Source: Streptomyces polyasparticus (GTDB lineage Bacteria > Actinomycetota > Actinomycetes > Streptomycetales > Streptomycetaceae). Taken from it: 64,000 nt of DNA. The notes below the pieces were generated by a model. It worked only from the letters and a program-made list of their open reading frames with translations. It was not told the origin of the DNA and searched no databases. Positions within the stretch are counted from its first letter, which is position 1, and the number at the start of each line of letters is the position of its first letter. Location: positions 434,001 to 498,000 of the forward strand of contig NZ_JACTVJ010000010.1 of the NCBI RefSeq assembly GCF_014493765.1. Reading direction: 5' to 3'. Made by a program: the position numbers and the translations under genes. Shown here piece after piece: positions 17,166 through 26,238 of this stretch.

Positions 17166-18314
17166 ATGACAGCAAGCAGTGAACAGAATTCATTCTCCAA
17201 GGGAATGAAATCTGACCTCGTCGCGGAGGCCCTTCGCCGGCGGATCTCCGACGAACGCTGGTCCATCGGCACCAAGCTCCCGACGGAGCCGGAGCTCGCG
17301 GGCACGTACGCCGTGGGCCTCAACACCGTGCGCCGTGCCGTGGGCCTGCTCGTGGACGAGGGGATCGTCGTGCGGCGGCAGGGCTCGGGCACCTATGTGG
17401 CCGGCCTGCCGCCCACCCCGCGGCGACGGCTGCTCGGCGTGCTGGTCCCCTCGACCTCGTACTACTACCCGCGGGTCATCGAGGGGATCGAACGGGCGGC
17501 GACCGCCGCCGGTGCCGGCGTCATCCTCGCCAGCTCCGAGAACCGGCTCGCCCTGGAACAGGAGCAGACCCGGCGCCTGCTCGACAACGGCGTCGACGGC
17601 CTGATCCTCGTACCCAATCTGAATCTGACGGACGATCCGCAGGTGCATGTGGACGCACTGCACCGGCTGCCCGTCCCCTACGTCCTGGTCGAGCGCCGCC
17701 CGCCCCGGCCCGCACCGGACGACCCCACCTCGTACGTGGTCACCCACCACGCGGGTGGCGTCTTCGCGGCGATGCGGCATCTCGCCTCGCTCGGCCACAC
17801 CCGGATCGGTTACGTGGGCCGGCGGCGCACCGGCACCTCCGCACTGATCACCGAAGCATACGAACTCGCCACCGCATCCCTCGGGTTGGAGGCGGTGCCG
17901 GAGGCGAGCGTCCAGCGTGTGGAGTGGAGCAGCGAGGAGATCCACGACTACGCGGCCGTATGCCGCGACCGCGGCGTCACCGGAGTGTTCTGCCACGGCG
18001 ACCGGGACGCGGCCATGCTGCTCGGCCACGCACGGCGGCTCGGTCTGCGGGTGCCGCAGGACCTCGCGGTCGTTGCGTACGACGACGACATCGCGGAGTT
18101 CGGTGACCCCGCACTGACCGCGGTGGCGCCGCCCAAGAGCGATATCGGCGCATCGGCCGCGGAGTTCCTGCTGCGGCGCATCACCCAGGGACCGGACGTC
18201 CCGGCCCGGCGTCTGGAACTCCAACCCCGCCTGGTCGTACGGGAGTCGTGCGGCGGGTCCGGCAACTTCGCCGGAACGGACCGCCGGGTGCGCGCCGTCA
18301 CCGCGAGTACCTGA
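17166..18314 (+). CDS. GntR-family regulator with LacI-type sensor domain
   Basis: 382 aa. The N-terminal GntR winged helix spans about residues 15-80 (LVAEALRRRISDERWSIGTKLPTEPELAGTY...NTVRRAVGLLVDEGIVVRRQGSGTYV). A full LacI/periplasmic-binding-protein-like effector domain follows (LLGVLVPSTSYYYPRVIEGIERAA; HTRIGYVG; VPQDLAVVAYDDDIAEF). This AraR-like architecture usually senses a sugar. It is followed by the sugar ABC genes and faces the enolase-family gene. Operators at 17051 and 17185 support autoregulation and control of both directions. Confidence 0.9.
   Translation: MTASSEQNSFSKGMKSDLVAEALRRRISDERWSIGTKLPTEPELAGTYAVGLNTVRRAVGLLVDEGIVVRRQGSGTYVAGLPPTPRRRLLGVLVPSTSYYYPRVIEGIERAATAAGAGVILASSENRLALEQEQTRRLLDNGVDGLILVPNLNLTDDPQVHVDALHRLPVPYVLVERRPPRPAPDDPTSYVVTHHAGGVFAAMRHLASLGHTRIGYVGRRRTGTSALITEAYELATASLGLEAVPEASVQRVEWSSEEIHDYAAVCRDRGVTGVFCHGDRDAAMLLGHARRLGLRVPQDLAVVAYDDDIAEFGDPALTAVAPPKSDIGASAAEFLLRRITQGPDVPARRLELQPRLVVRESCGGSGNFAGTDRRVRAVTAST
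17185..17196. promoter_or_regulatory. Operator 2, AGAATTCATTCT, inside the regulator gene
   Basis: A palindrome sharing the GAATTCATTC core with the site at 17051, lying 19 bp after the regulator's own start codon. The 134-bp spacing between the sites would allow a DNA loop over the divergent promoter. Confidence 0.55.
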
Positions 18315-18425
18315 CGCGACCGGGCGCGCACCGGCCGCCCGCGCGGTCCGTCACGGGACCGCACCCCTTCCTCACCGGGTCGCCCACCCGTCCCGGAGTT
18401 TCCTGAGCAGAGAGGCTCATCAGCC

Positions 18426-19769
18426 ATGCCCATCCGCAGCACAGCCATGCCCGCACGCAGGACAGTCCTCAGGAGATCGGCGGCGATATCCGTCGCGCTG
18501 ACCATGGCGCTCACCGCGACCGCCTGCGGCGAGTCCGGCGCCGGCGGCGACGGCAGGACGACCATCACCCTCGGCTACTACGCGGAGGCCGGCGGCCCGG
18601 CCGACGGCACCATGCGCAAGCTGGTGAAGGAGTTCGAGAAGGCCAACCCGACGATTCGCGTGAAGATCGAGTCGGCCGACTACGACAAGTTCCACACCCG
18701 CCTGCGCACCCAGCTCGCGGGCCGCAAGGCCCCGGACGTATGGCTGTCGGACGGCGTGCTCGTCCAGGAGTTCGCGGGTCGCGGCAGTCTGCGCGACCTC
18801 AGCGCGTACGCGGCGAAGCTGAACCCCGACGACTACCTCGGCGTCGACCTCATCAAGAAGGGCGACCCGAAGGGGCGCCTCTTCGGATTCCCCCAAGGCG
18901 CCCAGTCCACCGCGCTGTTCTACAACAAGAAGCTGTTCGCCGAGGCCGGGGTCGAGGAGCCGACCGCCGACTGGACGTACGACGATCTGCTCGCCGCGGC
19001 CCGGAAGCTGACCAAGGACACCAATAGCGACGGTAAGCCGGACGTCTACGGCTTCCGTTCCTACTCGCCGAGCTTCGTCGAGAGCTGGTGGCCGATGGTC
19101 AAGGCGTTCGGCGGTGAGGTGCTCGGCGAGGACGGCAAGGTCGCGATCGACAGTCCGCAGAGCCGCCAGGCCTTCGACTGGATGCTCAGGACGATGTACG
19201 AGGAGAAGGTCGCCCCCGACCCGGTGACCACCGAGGCGCTCGGCAAGTCCCAGTCCCTGTTTCCCAGCAGCGTGGTGGCGATGCAGTTCGGCATCTACGC
19301 CCGGATCCAGACCGCGAACCAGGGCAAGGTCGACTTCGGGGTCGCACCTCTGCCCAAGGGGCCCACGGGTGAACGCGGCGATCTCGCCAACATCAACGCC
19401 TGGGTGATCAACCGGGCCGCTCCCGGCGCCCGCGCCGACGCCGCCTGGAAGTGGATCGAGTACTTCTCCGGAGAGAAGCCGCAGGCCGCCTGGACCGATA
19501 TCGGCGAGGCGATCCCGATCAACACGAAGGTGACGCGGACGCCCGCGTTCCTCAGCCCCAAGACCCCGCCCGCGGACCGCAAGGTGTTCCTGGACTCCCT
19601 TGCGAGCGCCGACGACCTGGGACTCAACCCGGTGTGGAGCGAATACACCGCAGCGATCAGCGAGGCCGTCACGGCCGCGCTGTCCAAGGAGTCCTCCGTC
19701 CCCGACGCGCTCAAGACGGGACAGAGCGACGCGCAGAGCGCCATCGACCGTTTCCGGCCCGCCGGATGA
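18426..19769 (+). CDS. Sugar ABC transporter substrate-binding lipoprotein
   Basis: 447 aa, family 1 extracellular solute-binding protein. An Arg-rich signal (PARRTVLRRSAAIS...) ends in the lipobox TATAC-G. The mature protein has the usual landmarks: KLVKEFEKANPTIRVKIE, DVWLSDG, GFPQGAQSTALFYNKKLFAEAG and the hinge region NINAWVINRAA. It delivers an oligo- or monosaccharide to the two permeases whose genes follow with a 4-bp ATGA overlap. No ATPase gene is linked, so it would share a common MsiK-type ATPase, as is normal in Streptomyces. Confidence 0.92.
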   Translation: MPIRSTAMPARRTVLRRSAAISVALTMALTATACGESGAGGDGRTTITLGYYAEAGGPADGTMRKLVKEFEKANPTIRVKIESADYDKFHTRLRTQLAGRKAPDVWLSDGVLVQEFAGRGSLRDLSAYAAKLNPDDYLGVDLIKKGDPKGRLFGFPQGAQSTALFYNKKLFAEAGVEEPTADWTYDDLLAAARKLTKDTNSDGKPDVYGFRSYSPSFVESWWPMVKAFGGEVLGEDGKVAIDSPQSRQAFDWMLRTMYEEKVAPDPVTTEALGKSQSLFPSSVVAMQFGIYARIQTANQGKVDFGVAPLPKGPTGERGDLANINAWVINRAAPGARADAAWKWIEYFSGEKPQAAWTDIGEAIPINTKVTRTPAFLSPKTPPADRKVFLDSLASADDLGLNPVWSEYTAAISEAVTAALSKESSVPDALKTGQSDAQSAIDRFRPAG

Positions 19770-20737
19770 CGCCGGTCACCACCGCTTCACGACGTGGGCG
19801 TGCGGCGGTGGATCCACCCAAGGTGCACCCGCCGAAACCGAGTCGCCCGGGCGGAGCGAAGCGCACCGCGCGGCGCGTCGAACGCCGCTGGGCGCTGCTG
19901 TTCGCCACCCCGTATCTGGCCCACCTGGTACTCCTGACCGCGTGGCCGGTCCTCGCCCTGGCCTATCTCGGCTTCACCGACTACGACACCGTCTCCTCAC
20001 CACGCTGGACCGGACTCGACAACTACACCCGCCTCCTCAGGGACGAGGCGTTCTGGACGAGCCTACTGAACACCGGCTACTTCGCCCTGATCTTCGTACC
20101 GCTGCAGACCGTCCTCGCGCTGGCCCTCGCGGTCGGCCTGAACCAGAAGCTGCGGGCCATGCCGCTGCTTCGCGGCGCGTACTTCGTGCCCGTCGTGTCC
20201 TCCTGGGTCGTGATGGCCTACGTCGCCGACGCCGTGTTCAATCCCCGCCTCGGCAGCGCCAATGCGGTCCTCGGCTGGTTCGCCATCGACCCGCTGAACT
20301 GGCTGGACAGCCCGGTCCTCGTGATCCCGACGCTGGCGCTGATCGCGGTGTGGAAGGGCGCCGGCTACATGATGGTGCTGTTCCTCGCGGCCCTGCAGGC
20401 CATCCCGCAGGAACGCTACGAGGCCGCCCGGGTCGACGGGGCGGGCGCCTGGGGGAGGTTCCGGCACATCACCGTGCCGGGTGTCTCCGGCACCACGTTC
20501 CTCGTCCTGGTCCTGTCCACCATCACCACCCTGCAGGCCTTCGAGCAGGTCTTCGTGATGACCGGCGGCGGCCCGGGCGACGCCAGCGAACTGACCGTCC
20601 TCTACATGTACCGGCAGGGCTTCGAGTACTTCCACATGGGATACGCGGCGGCGATCGCCTGGGTGCTGTTCGCGGTGATCCTGCTGCTCACCCTGGTCCA
20701 ACTGCGCCTGCAGAAGCGGTGGGTGCACTATGCCTGA
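19766..20737 (+). CDS. Sugar ABC transporter permease 1 (MalF type)
   Basis: 323 aa from the ATG at 19766, which overlaps the previous TGA. It has six predicted membrane helices (LLFATPYLAHLVLLTAWPVLAL..., ...AYVADAVFN, ...MMVLFLAALQ). The ATPase-contact EAA loop is YEAARVDGAGAWGRFRHITVPGVSG. It pairs with the MalG-type permease that begins 8 bp before its stop. Confidence 0.92.
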   Translation: MTPVTTASRRGRAAVDPPKVHPPKPSRPGGAKRTARRVERRWALLFATPYLAHLVLLTAWPVLALAYLGFTDYDTVSSPRWTGLDNYTRLLRDEAFWTSLLNTGYFALIFVPLQTVLALALAVGLNQKLRAMPLLRGAYFVPVVSSWVVMAYVADAVFNPRLGSANAVLGWFAIDPLNWLDSPVLVIPTLALIAVWKGAGYMMVLFLAALQAIPQERYEAARVDGAGAWGRFRHITVPGVSGTTFLVLVLSTITTLQAFEQVFVMTGGGPGDASELTVLYMYRQGFEYFHMGYAAAIAWVLFAVILLLTLVQLRLQKRWVHYA

Positions 20738-21599
20738 GACCGTCCTCGCACGTCCCCTCGCCGCCCGGCCCCGTCCACGGGTCCGGTACGGCAGGATCGC
20801 CGCCTATCTGTTCGTCGGGGCCGGCGCGCTCCTGATGGTGCTGCCGTTCTTCGCCGCACTGTTCAACTCGCTGAAATCGCACGCCCAGTACATCCAGGTA
20901 CCACCGGTCGTGCTGCCGGATCCGCCGCAGTGGTCCAACTACACCGAGGTGTGGGACCGGGTGCCCTTCGGCCGCTACGCACTCAACAGCCTCGTCATCG
21001 CCGTCGCGGCGACCGTCGGCAATGTGCTGAGCAGCGCGATGGTCGGGCACGCCCTGGCCCGGATGCGGCTGCCCGCACGCGGGGCGCTCCTGACCGCGGC
21101 CCTGGGCACGCTGATGCTGCCCACCGTGGTCACGATCATCCCGTCGTTCCTGATGTTCCGGGAGTTCGGCTGGCTGGACACCTTCCTGCCGCTGATCCTG
21201 CCGTTCTGGCTGGCCACGCCGTTCGGGATCTTCCTGATGCGGCAGTCGTTCCTGGCGATCCCGCCGGACTTCCAGGAGGCGGCCACGCTCGACGGCGCAG
21301 GACCCTGGCGGATCTTCACCCGTATCCATCTGCCGCTGGTCAAACCGGCGTTGGCGACCCTGAGCGTGTTCACCTTCATGGCCTCCTGGGGCGCCGTGCT
21401 CGAACCGACGGTGTATCTGACCTCCCCGGAAAAGCTGACGCTGCCGCTGGGCGTGATGGGCCTGCGGGGCCAGTTCGTCGGCAACGACCAGCTGGTGACC
21501 GCCGCCGCCCTGATGTCGCTCGTGCCGATCCTCGTCCTCTTCGTCGTCGCACAGCGCTATTTCGTACGCGGTGCGATGTCGGCCGGGGTCAAGGGGTGA
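20730..21599 (+). CDS. Sugar ABC transporter permease 2 (MalG type)
   Basis: 289 aa, six predicted helices, with the EAA loop FQEAATLDGAGPWRIFTRIHLPLVKPA. The N-terminus is Arg-rich (RPRPRVRYGRIAAYL), as expected on the cytoplasmic side. It overlaps permease 1 by 8 bp, indicating translational coupling. The gene order SBP-MalF-MalG is the standard CUT1 importer layout. Confidence 0.92.
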   Translation: MPETVLARPLAARPRPRVRYGRIAAYLFVGAGALLMVLPFFAALFNSLKSHAQYIQVPPVVLPDPPQWSNYTEVWDRVPFGRYALNSLVIAVAATVGNVLSSAMVGHALARMRLPARGALLTAALGTLMLPTVVTIIPSFLMFREFGWLDTFLPLILPFWLATPFGIFLMRQSFLAIPPDFQEAATLDGAGPWRIFTRIHLPLVKPALATLSVFTFMASWGAVLEPTVYLTSPEKLTLPLGVMGLRGQFVGNDQLVTAAALMSLVPILVLFVVAQRYFVRGAMSAGVKG

Positions 21600-21696
21600 G
21601 GCACCGCCGGCCCGCGCCCGCTGAGCAACCCGGGCAACCGGCAGCCCCGTCACGCACTGCACGCAACTCTCCCGCACCACACACAAGGAGTCTTCG

Positions 21697-22716
21697 GTGG
21701 AAACGAACGAGTCCGGCTTCCGGCTCGGCCTCATCGGCACGGGCATCGTCGGCGCCCTCCACATCCAGGCGGCGCAGGCGCTGCCGGGCGTCACGGTGGC
21801 CGCGGTCTGCGATATCGACGCGGACGCCGCCGGCCGGATGGCACAGGAGGCGGGCGCCGTCGCGTACACCTCGCACGAGGAGATGCTCGCCGCCGAAGCG
21901 CTCGACGGTGTGGTGATCACCGCACCGCACGCGCTGCACGCCGGAATGACCCTGGCCGCCGCCGCGGCCGGAGTGCACGTCCTGGTCGAGAAACCGATGG
22001 CCACGTCGGTCGAGGACTGCACGGCGATGATCGACGCCTGTGAGGCGGCGGGTGTGGTCCTGGCCGTCGGGCACGTGGTGCGGTTCGGCGCGCTCGCACG
22101 CCGTGCCGAAGAGGTGCTGCGCTCGGGCGAGTTGGGGCCGGTGCGCGCGATCTCCCAACGGCGCACCTCCCACTACGCCAAGGGCTCGCGCCCGGAGTGG
22201 TTCTTCGACCCGGGCCTGGCGGGCGGCGGCATCGTGATGAATGTCGGCACCCACGGCCTCGACCGCATCCAGTGGCTGGGCGGCAGCAGCGTGCAGACGG
22301 TGCACGCCCACACCTGGAGCCACGGCGACCTGCTCATCGAGACCGATGCGATGGGCTTCGTCGGCCTCACCAACGGCGTGAAGGCCATCTTCCAGTTCAC
22401 CAGTGCCGGACTGCCCTACATCGACGAGACGGTGGTGCAGTGCGAGCGCGGCGCTCTGCGCTGGTCGGCACCCGAGGGCCTCTGGGTCAGCCGCGGCGGC
22501 AAGGAAACACCGCTCGCCGCCGGTGCCGAAGAGCCCGTCGACGCCTTCGCCGCGCAGCTCGCGGACTTCACCGAGGCCTGCCGCTCCGGACGTCCGCCGC
22601 GCGTGGACGGTGCCTACGGGCGCTCGGTCGTCGCCGCGGTCCGTGCCGTCTACGACTCGGCAAGCAGTGGCCAGCCGGAGTCCGTGGCCGGCGATCTGCT
22701 GCGCAGCGGCCGATGA
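21697..22716 (+). CDS. Gfo/Idh/MocA-family oxidoreductase
   Basis: 339 aa from a GTG at 21697 behind AAGGAG. The N-terminal Rossmann fold has LIGTGIVGALHIQAAQALPGVTV; the catalytic region includes VLVEKPMATS (the E-K-P motif) and a His within GGGIVMNVGTHGLDRI. The family oxidises or reduces sugars and their acids with NAD(P). Its position in the importer operon suggests it acts on the imported sugar or lyase product; the exact substrate is unknown. Confidence 0.9.
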   Translation: METNESGFRLGLIGTGIVGALHIQAAQALPGVTVAAVCDIDADAAGRMAQEAGAVAYTSHEEMLAAEALDGVVITAPHALHAGMTLAAAAAGVHVLVEKPMATSVEDCTAMIDACEAAGVVLAVGHVVRFGALARRAEEVLRSGELGPVRAISQRRTSHYAKGSRPEWFFDPGLAGGGIVMNVGTHGLDRIQWLGGSSVQTVHAHTWSHGDLLIETDAMGFVGLTNGVKAIFQFTSAGLPYIDETVVQCERGALRWSAPEGLWVSRGGKETPLAAGAEEPVDAFAAQLADFTEACRSGRPPRVDGAYGRSVVAAVRAVYDSASSGQPESVAGDLLRSGR

Positions 22717-23549
22717 GGCGGCCGGCATTCAGCACCCTCGGCTGCCCGGGTGCGCCCGTACGGGAGGTCGTCGCGCTGGCCCGCCGGCACAGCTGCGGCG
22801 GTGTCGAACTGCGGTGCGCGGACGGCGAGATCCTGACGCCCGATGCCACCGAGGGTGCGGCCGCGCGCGTGGGGCGGCAGTTCGCGGACGAAGGCGTCGA
22901 GGTCATGTGCCTGGCCTCGTACATACAGGTCGGTGCGGCCGACGCGGGCACGGCCGAGGCCCTGCGCCGCCACCTGCGGCTGGCACGCGCCGTCGGCGCC
23001 CCGTGTCTACGGGTGTTCGGCGGCGATCCGGGCGACCCCGACACCACCGCCCGCGCCGCCGAACGGCTCGCCCGGGCGGCCGAGGACGCCGCCGAGGCGC
23101 AGGTACGGATTCTCCTGGAGACCCACGACGCCTTCCTCACCGGGCGCGCGGTGGCCGACGTGCTGCGGCGCGCGGGCAAGTCCCCGCACCTGGGCGCGCT
23201 TTGGGACGTGGTCAACCCGTGGCGCGCCGGCGAATCCCTGGCCGACACCGCCGCCGCGCTGGCCGGCCGCCTTGTCCACGTACAGCTCAAGGACGTGGCC
23301 TCCCCGCACGACCTGGCCCCCGTCCTGCCGTCGTCGGGCGCGGTGCCGCTCGCCGCGCTGTGCCGACTGCTCGACGAGACCGGCTACAGCGGCTGGCTCT
23401 CCCTCGAATGGGAGGCCGCCTGGTACCCGCGGGCGGCGCCGCTCGACCAGGCGCTCGCCGCGTTCCGCGCCTTGCTGCGGGACGTGGACCGCCTGCCGGC
23501 CGCCCCGACCCAGTCCCTGCACCGACCCATCGAATCGAGGAATCCGTGA
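22713..23549 (+). CDS. Sugar phosphate isomerase/epimerase (TIM barrel, AP_endonuc_2)
   Basis: 278 aa, starting at an ATGA overlap with the oxidoreductase. TIM-barrel metal-site strands are visible: GVELRCADGE, VRILLETHDAFLTG, LGALWDVVNPW, VHVQLKDV and WLSLEWEAAWYP. The Glu/Asp/His residues at these strand ends form the usual divalent-metal site of xylose-isomerase-like enzymes. It is probably a sugar or sugar-acid isomerase working on the same substrate as its neighbours. Confidence 0.87.
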   Translation: MRRPAFSTLGCPGAPVREVVALARRHSCGGVELRCADGEILTPDATEGAAARVGRQFADEGVEVMCLASYIQVGAADAGTAEALRRHLRLARAVGAPCLRVFGGDPGDPDTTARAAERLARAAEDAAEAQVRILLETHDAFLTGRAVADVLRRAGKSPHLGALWDVVNPWRAGESLADTAAALAGRLVHVQLKDVASPHDLAPVLPSSGAVPLAALCRLLDETGYSGWLSLEWEAAWYPRAAPLDQALAAFRALLRDVDRLPAAPTQSLHRPIESRNP

Positions 23550-24457
23550 ACCGCAGAAGACTGACCCTGACCGCCGCCATGGCCGTGGCGCTGCTCGCCC
23601 CCGCGGCGCTGTATCCGCAGCTCGCGTCCGGCACCACCGCGGACGCCGTGGGAAAGCCCGGCACCTATCTGACCAACTCCTTCGAGCGCCCAGCCGCCGG
23701 CGGTCCGTACACGCTCGACGAGTGGGCGAAGGAAGGGTTCACCGCGCCCTGGCAGGAGGGCATGGACACCCGGACCCTGGTCGACGACTCCGAGCCGGCG
23801 CGCAGCGGCGACAAGTCGCTGCGGGTTCTCTACCCGCAGGGCAAGATCGGCCCGGCGGACTCGGGAGCGCAGGCTCCGTTCAAGCTGGCCAAGGCGCGCC
23901 AGTACTACGTGTCCCAGTGGGTGAAGTTCGACAAGAACTTCAGCTGGGGGACCGTCTACAACGCGGGCAAGGTCGGCATCGGTCTCGCGGGCGGTGCCTC
24001 CTGCTCCGGCGGACAGGTCTGCGACGGCACCAACGGGTTCAGCTCGCGCTTCATCTGGCGGCTCAGCACGGGTGAAGCGGCGCTGTACTACTACCACATG
24101 GGCCATGAAGGCCAGTACGGCGACTACGTCACGCTGCAGCAGGACGGCAAGACGGTGCACTGGCCCAAGGGGGAGTGGGTCAACGTCGTCCAGCGTGTCC
24201 GGGTCAACACCGTCACCGACGGCCAGGCGAATCCCGACGGCGAGATCGAGGTCTTCTTCAACGGCAAGTCCGCCGCCAAGGTGACCGGCCTGCGCTTCGT
24301 CACCAATGACGACCAGGTCGACCGTGCCTACTTCTCCAGCTTCGCCGGCGGCGCCACGTGGGAGTTCGCGCCGCAGCACGACAGCTACATCTGGTACGAC
24401 GACATCACGATCTCCACGAACCGGGCGGACATCCCCGAGCTCAAGGGCCGCCCCTGA
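23546..24457 (+). CDS. Secreted PL14-type polysaccharide lyase
   Basis: 303 aa from a GTG at 23546 that overlaps the preceding TGA. A twin-Arg-like signal (NRRRLTLTAAMAVALL...) leads to a beta-jelly-roll domain. Its core, GKVGIGLAGGASCSGG, then GFSSRFIWR and YYYHMGHEGQYGDY, matches polysaccharide lyase family 14 proteins that cleave alginate or glucuronan. C-terminal YIWYDDITIS is the usual closing strand. The last gene of the coupled operon, it would release oligo-uronides outside the cell. Family placement is from motifs, not a search. Confidence 0.72.
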   Translation: MNRRRLTLTAAMAVALLAPAALYPQLASGTTADAVGKPGTYLTNSFERPAAGGPYTLDEWAKEGFTAPWQEGMDTRTLVDDSEPARSGDKSLRVLYPQGKIGPADSGAQAPFKLAKARQYYVSQWVKFDKNFSWGTVYNAGKVGIGLAGGASCSGGQVCDGTNGFSSRFIWRLSTGEAALYYYHMGHEGQYGDYVTLQQDGKTVHWPKGEWVNVVQRVRVNTVTDGQANPDGEIEVFFNGKSAAKVTGLRFVTNDDQVDRAYFSSFAGGATWEFAPQHDSYIWYDDITISTNRADIPELKGRP

Positions 24458-24614
24458 CCGCCCCGTTCGCCGGGCGGGAGAGCAGGCGCCTCACCTGACG
24501 TGCTGCCCGGGGCAGTTCACGTATCCCTCCCGCCCGGCCACTCGTCGTGAGAGGAGGCCGGCGCACCACCGCACCGTTCCTGCAGTGGTCACAGCATCCG
24601 AATCGGAGTGATCC

Positions 24615-25925
24615 ATGAGAACCACGCTGCTCAGAAAGGCACTACTGCTCGCCACGCTCCTCGCCACCCTGGCCGCCGGCACCGCTTCGGCCGAAGACCT
24701 CGCTCCGTCCCGTGTCCCGGCCGGTGACGCCGCCGCCTCGGCTGCCCTGCGCTACAACACCTTCGAACGCCCCGAACGGGGCAGCGCGTACGACCTCGGC
24801 CAGTGGTCCCAGGACGGCTGGTACGCCCCCTGGGAGGAGGGCATGAGCACGCGCACCTGGATCGACGGCTACAACTTCCATCACTCGGGCGGGAAATCCC
24901 TGCGTGTCTTCTACCCGAAGGGCAAGATCGGCCCGGCCGAATCGGGCGCCCAAGCACCCCTGCAGCTCGCGCCCGGCCGCGAGTACTACCTCTCGTACTG
25001 GGTGCGCTTCTCCAGCGACTTCAGCTGGGGCGCCACCGAGTACGCCGGGAAGGTCGGCATCGGGCTCGCAGGCGGTGCCTCGTGCTCCGGCGGGCAGGTC
25101 TGCGACGGCTACAACGGCTTCAGCTCGCGGATGATCTGGCGCTCCGGCGGCAAGGCGGCGATTTACTACTACCACATGGGTCACGAGGGCCAGTACGGCG
25201 ACTACGTGGACCTGAAGAACGCCGCAGGGAGCGTCATCAACTACCCGCGCGGCCAATGGATCAACCTGGTCCAGCGCCTCAAGGTCAACACCGTCAGCGG
25301 CGGCGACGCCAACCCCGACGGCGAGATCGACATCTGGTACAACGGCGCCCCGGCCGCTTCCGTCCGTGGACTGCGGTTCGTCCGCAACGGCGACTTGGTT
25401 GACCGTGCCTACTTCTCCTCCTTCTTCGGCGGCGCCACCCCATCCTTCGCGCCGACGAGCGACTCGTACATCTGGTACGACGACTTGAAGGTCTCCACCC
25501 GGCGGTCGGATGTGTGCGAACTCGCGTCCGGGGGCTGCCACCAGCGCAGCTTCCAGGCCGAGGACTACTCGGTCATGAAGGGCGTCACCAAGAAGACGAC
25601 GACCGACACCGGGGGAGGGCAGACGGTCGGCAGCTTCGACAGCACGGACTGGATCGCCTTCCAGAACGTCATCGTCCCCAAGACCGGGCGCTACCTCGTC
25701 GAATACCGTGTCGCCTCACCGAACAACGGCGGCACGCTCTCCCTCGACCTCGGCGGCGGAGCCACCCCGCTCGGCAACGTCTCCGTCCCCAACTCTGGCG
25801 GCTACGACAACTACCGCACCATCTCCCGCGAGGTGGAACTCCCCGCGGGAACCCACCAGTTCGGCCTCTACGCGGTAACCGGCGGCTTCGACCTCAACTG
25901 GTGGAAACTCACTCAGATCTCCTGA
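24615..25925 (+). CDS. Secreted PL14-type lyase with C-terminal CBM6
   Basis: 436 aa with a Sec signal (RKALLLATLLATLAAGTASA). Residues about 45-305 are a close paralog of the previous protein: the same GKVGIGLAGGASCSGG, YYYHMGHEGQYGDY and SYIWYDDLKVS landmarks. The last about 125 residues form a CBM6: FQAEDYSVMKGV, GSFDSTDWIAFQNV, VEYRVASPNNGG and FDLNWWKL. It is separated from the operon by 157 bp and followed by a terminator. Tandem duplication plus a binding module suggests action on soluble and insoluble forms of one polymer. Confidence 0.75.
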   Translation: MRTTLLRKALLLATLLATLAAGTASAEDLAPSRVPAGDAAASAALRYNTFERPERGSAYDLGQWSQDGWYAPWEEGMSTRTWIDGYNFHHSGGKSLRVFYPKGKIGPAESGAQAPLQLAPGREYYLSYWVRFSSDFSWGATEYAGKVGIGLAGGASCSGGQVCDGYNGFSSRMIWRSGGKAAIYYYHMGHEGQYGDYVDLKNAAGSVINYPRGQWINLVQRLKVNTVSGGDANPDGEIDIWYNGAPAASVRGLRFVRNGDLVDRAYFSSFFGGATPSFAPTSDSYIWYDDLKVSTRRSDVCELASGGCHQRSFQAEDYSVMKGVTKKTTTDTGGGQTVGSFDSTDWIAFQNVIVPKTGRYLVEYRVASPNNGGTLSLDLGGGATPLGNVSVPNSGGYDNYRTISREVELPAGTHQFGLYAVTGGFDLNWWKLTQIS

Positions 25926-25944
25926 CGATCCCCACACCATGACG

Positions 25945-25979
25945 GGGGCTCTCCGGGCAGTTGCTGCCTGGAGGGCCCC
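25945..25979 (+). terminator. Factor-independent-type hairpin after the lyase genes
   Basis: GGGGCTCTCCGGGCAG pairs with CTGCCTGGAGGGCCCC (14 of 16 positions) around a TTG loop, 20 bp after the lyase stop. There is no long U tract, as is common in Streptomyces. Confidence 0.7.
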
Positions 25980-26204
25980 TCAGGTCACCCCACTGGGAGG
26001 AACGAGTGCCGTCCCCGCACCAGCCCACAAGGGGCGGCTCGACGCGTTGCACCGGACTCCGCTGCACCCGCCTCTTCCACCCCGACCCCACGGACAGCGA
26101 TGACGCCTCCGGCTGCAACATGGCGGCATCGTGACCGGGCTTATGAGGCTCCCTGAACTTCCCCACCCAACGCTTCTGAGCATGGCCAGAGTTGCTCACC
26201 TGGA

Positions 26205-26238
26205 TTCCCCACCCGTGAGCTTCAAGGCCGTGAGACAG
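26205..26238. repeat. Left copy of imperfect repeat flanking the DUF6193 gene
   Basis: The segment TTCCCCACCCGTGAGCTTCA and following bases resembles 27125-27161 (TTCCCTCCCGCCCGTGAGCC...). The shared pattern is CCCGTGAGC-x-TCAA-xx-CCG-x-GA-x-ACAG. It overlaps the 3' end of the DUF6193 gene. Confidence 0.4.
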
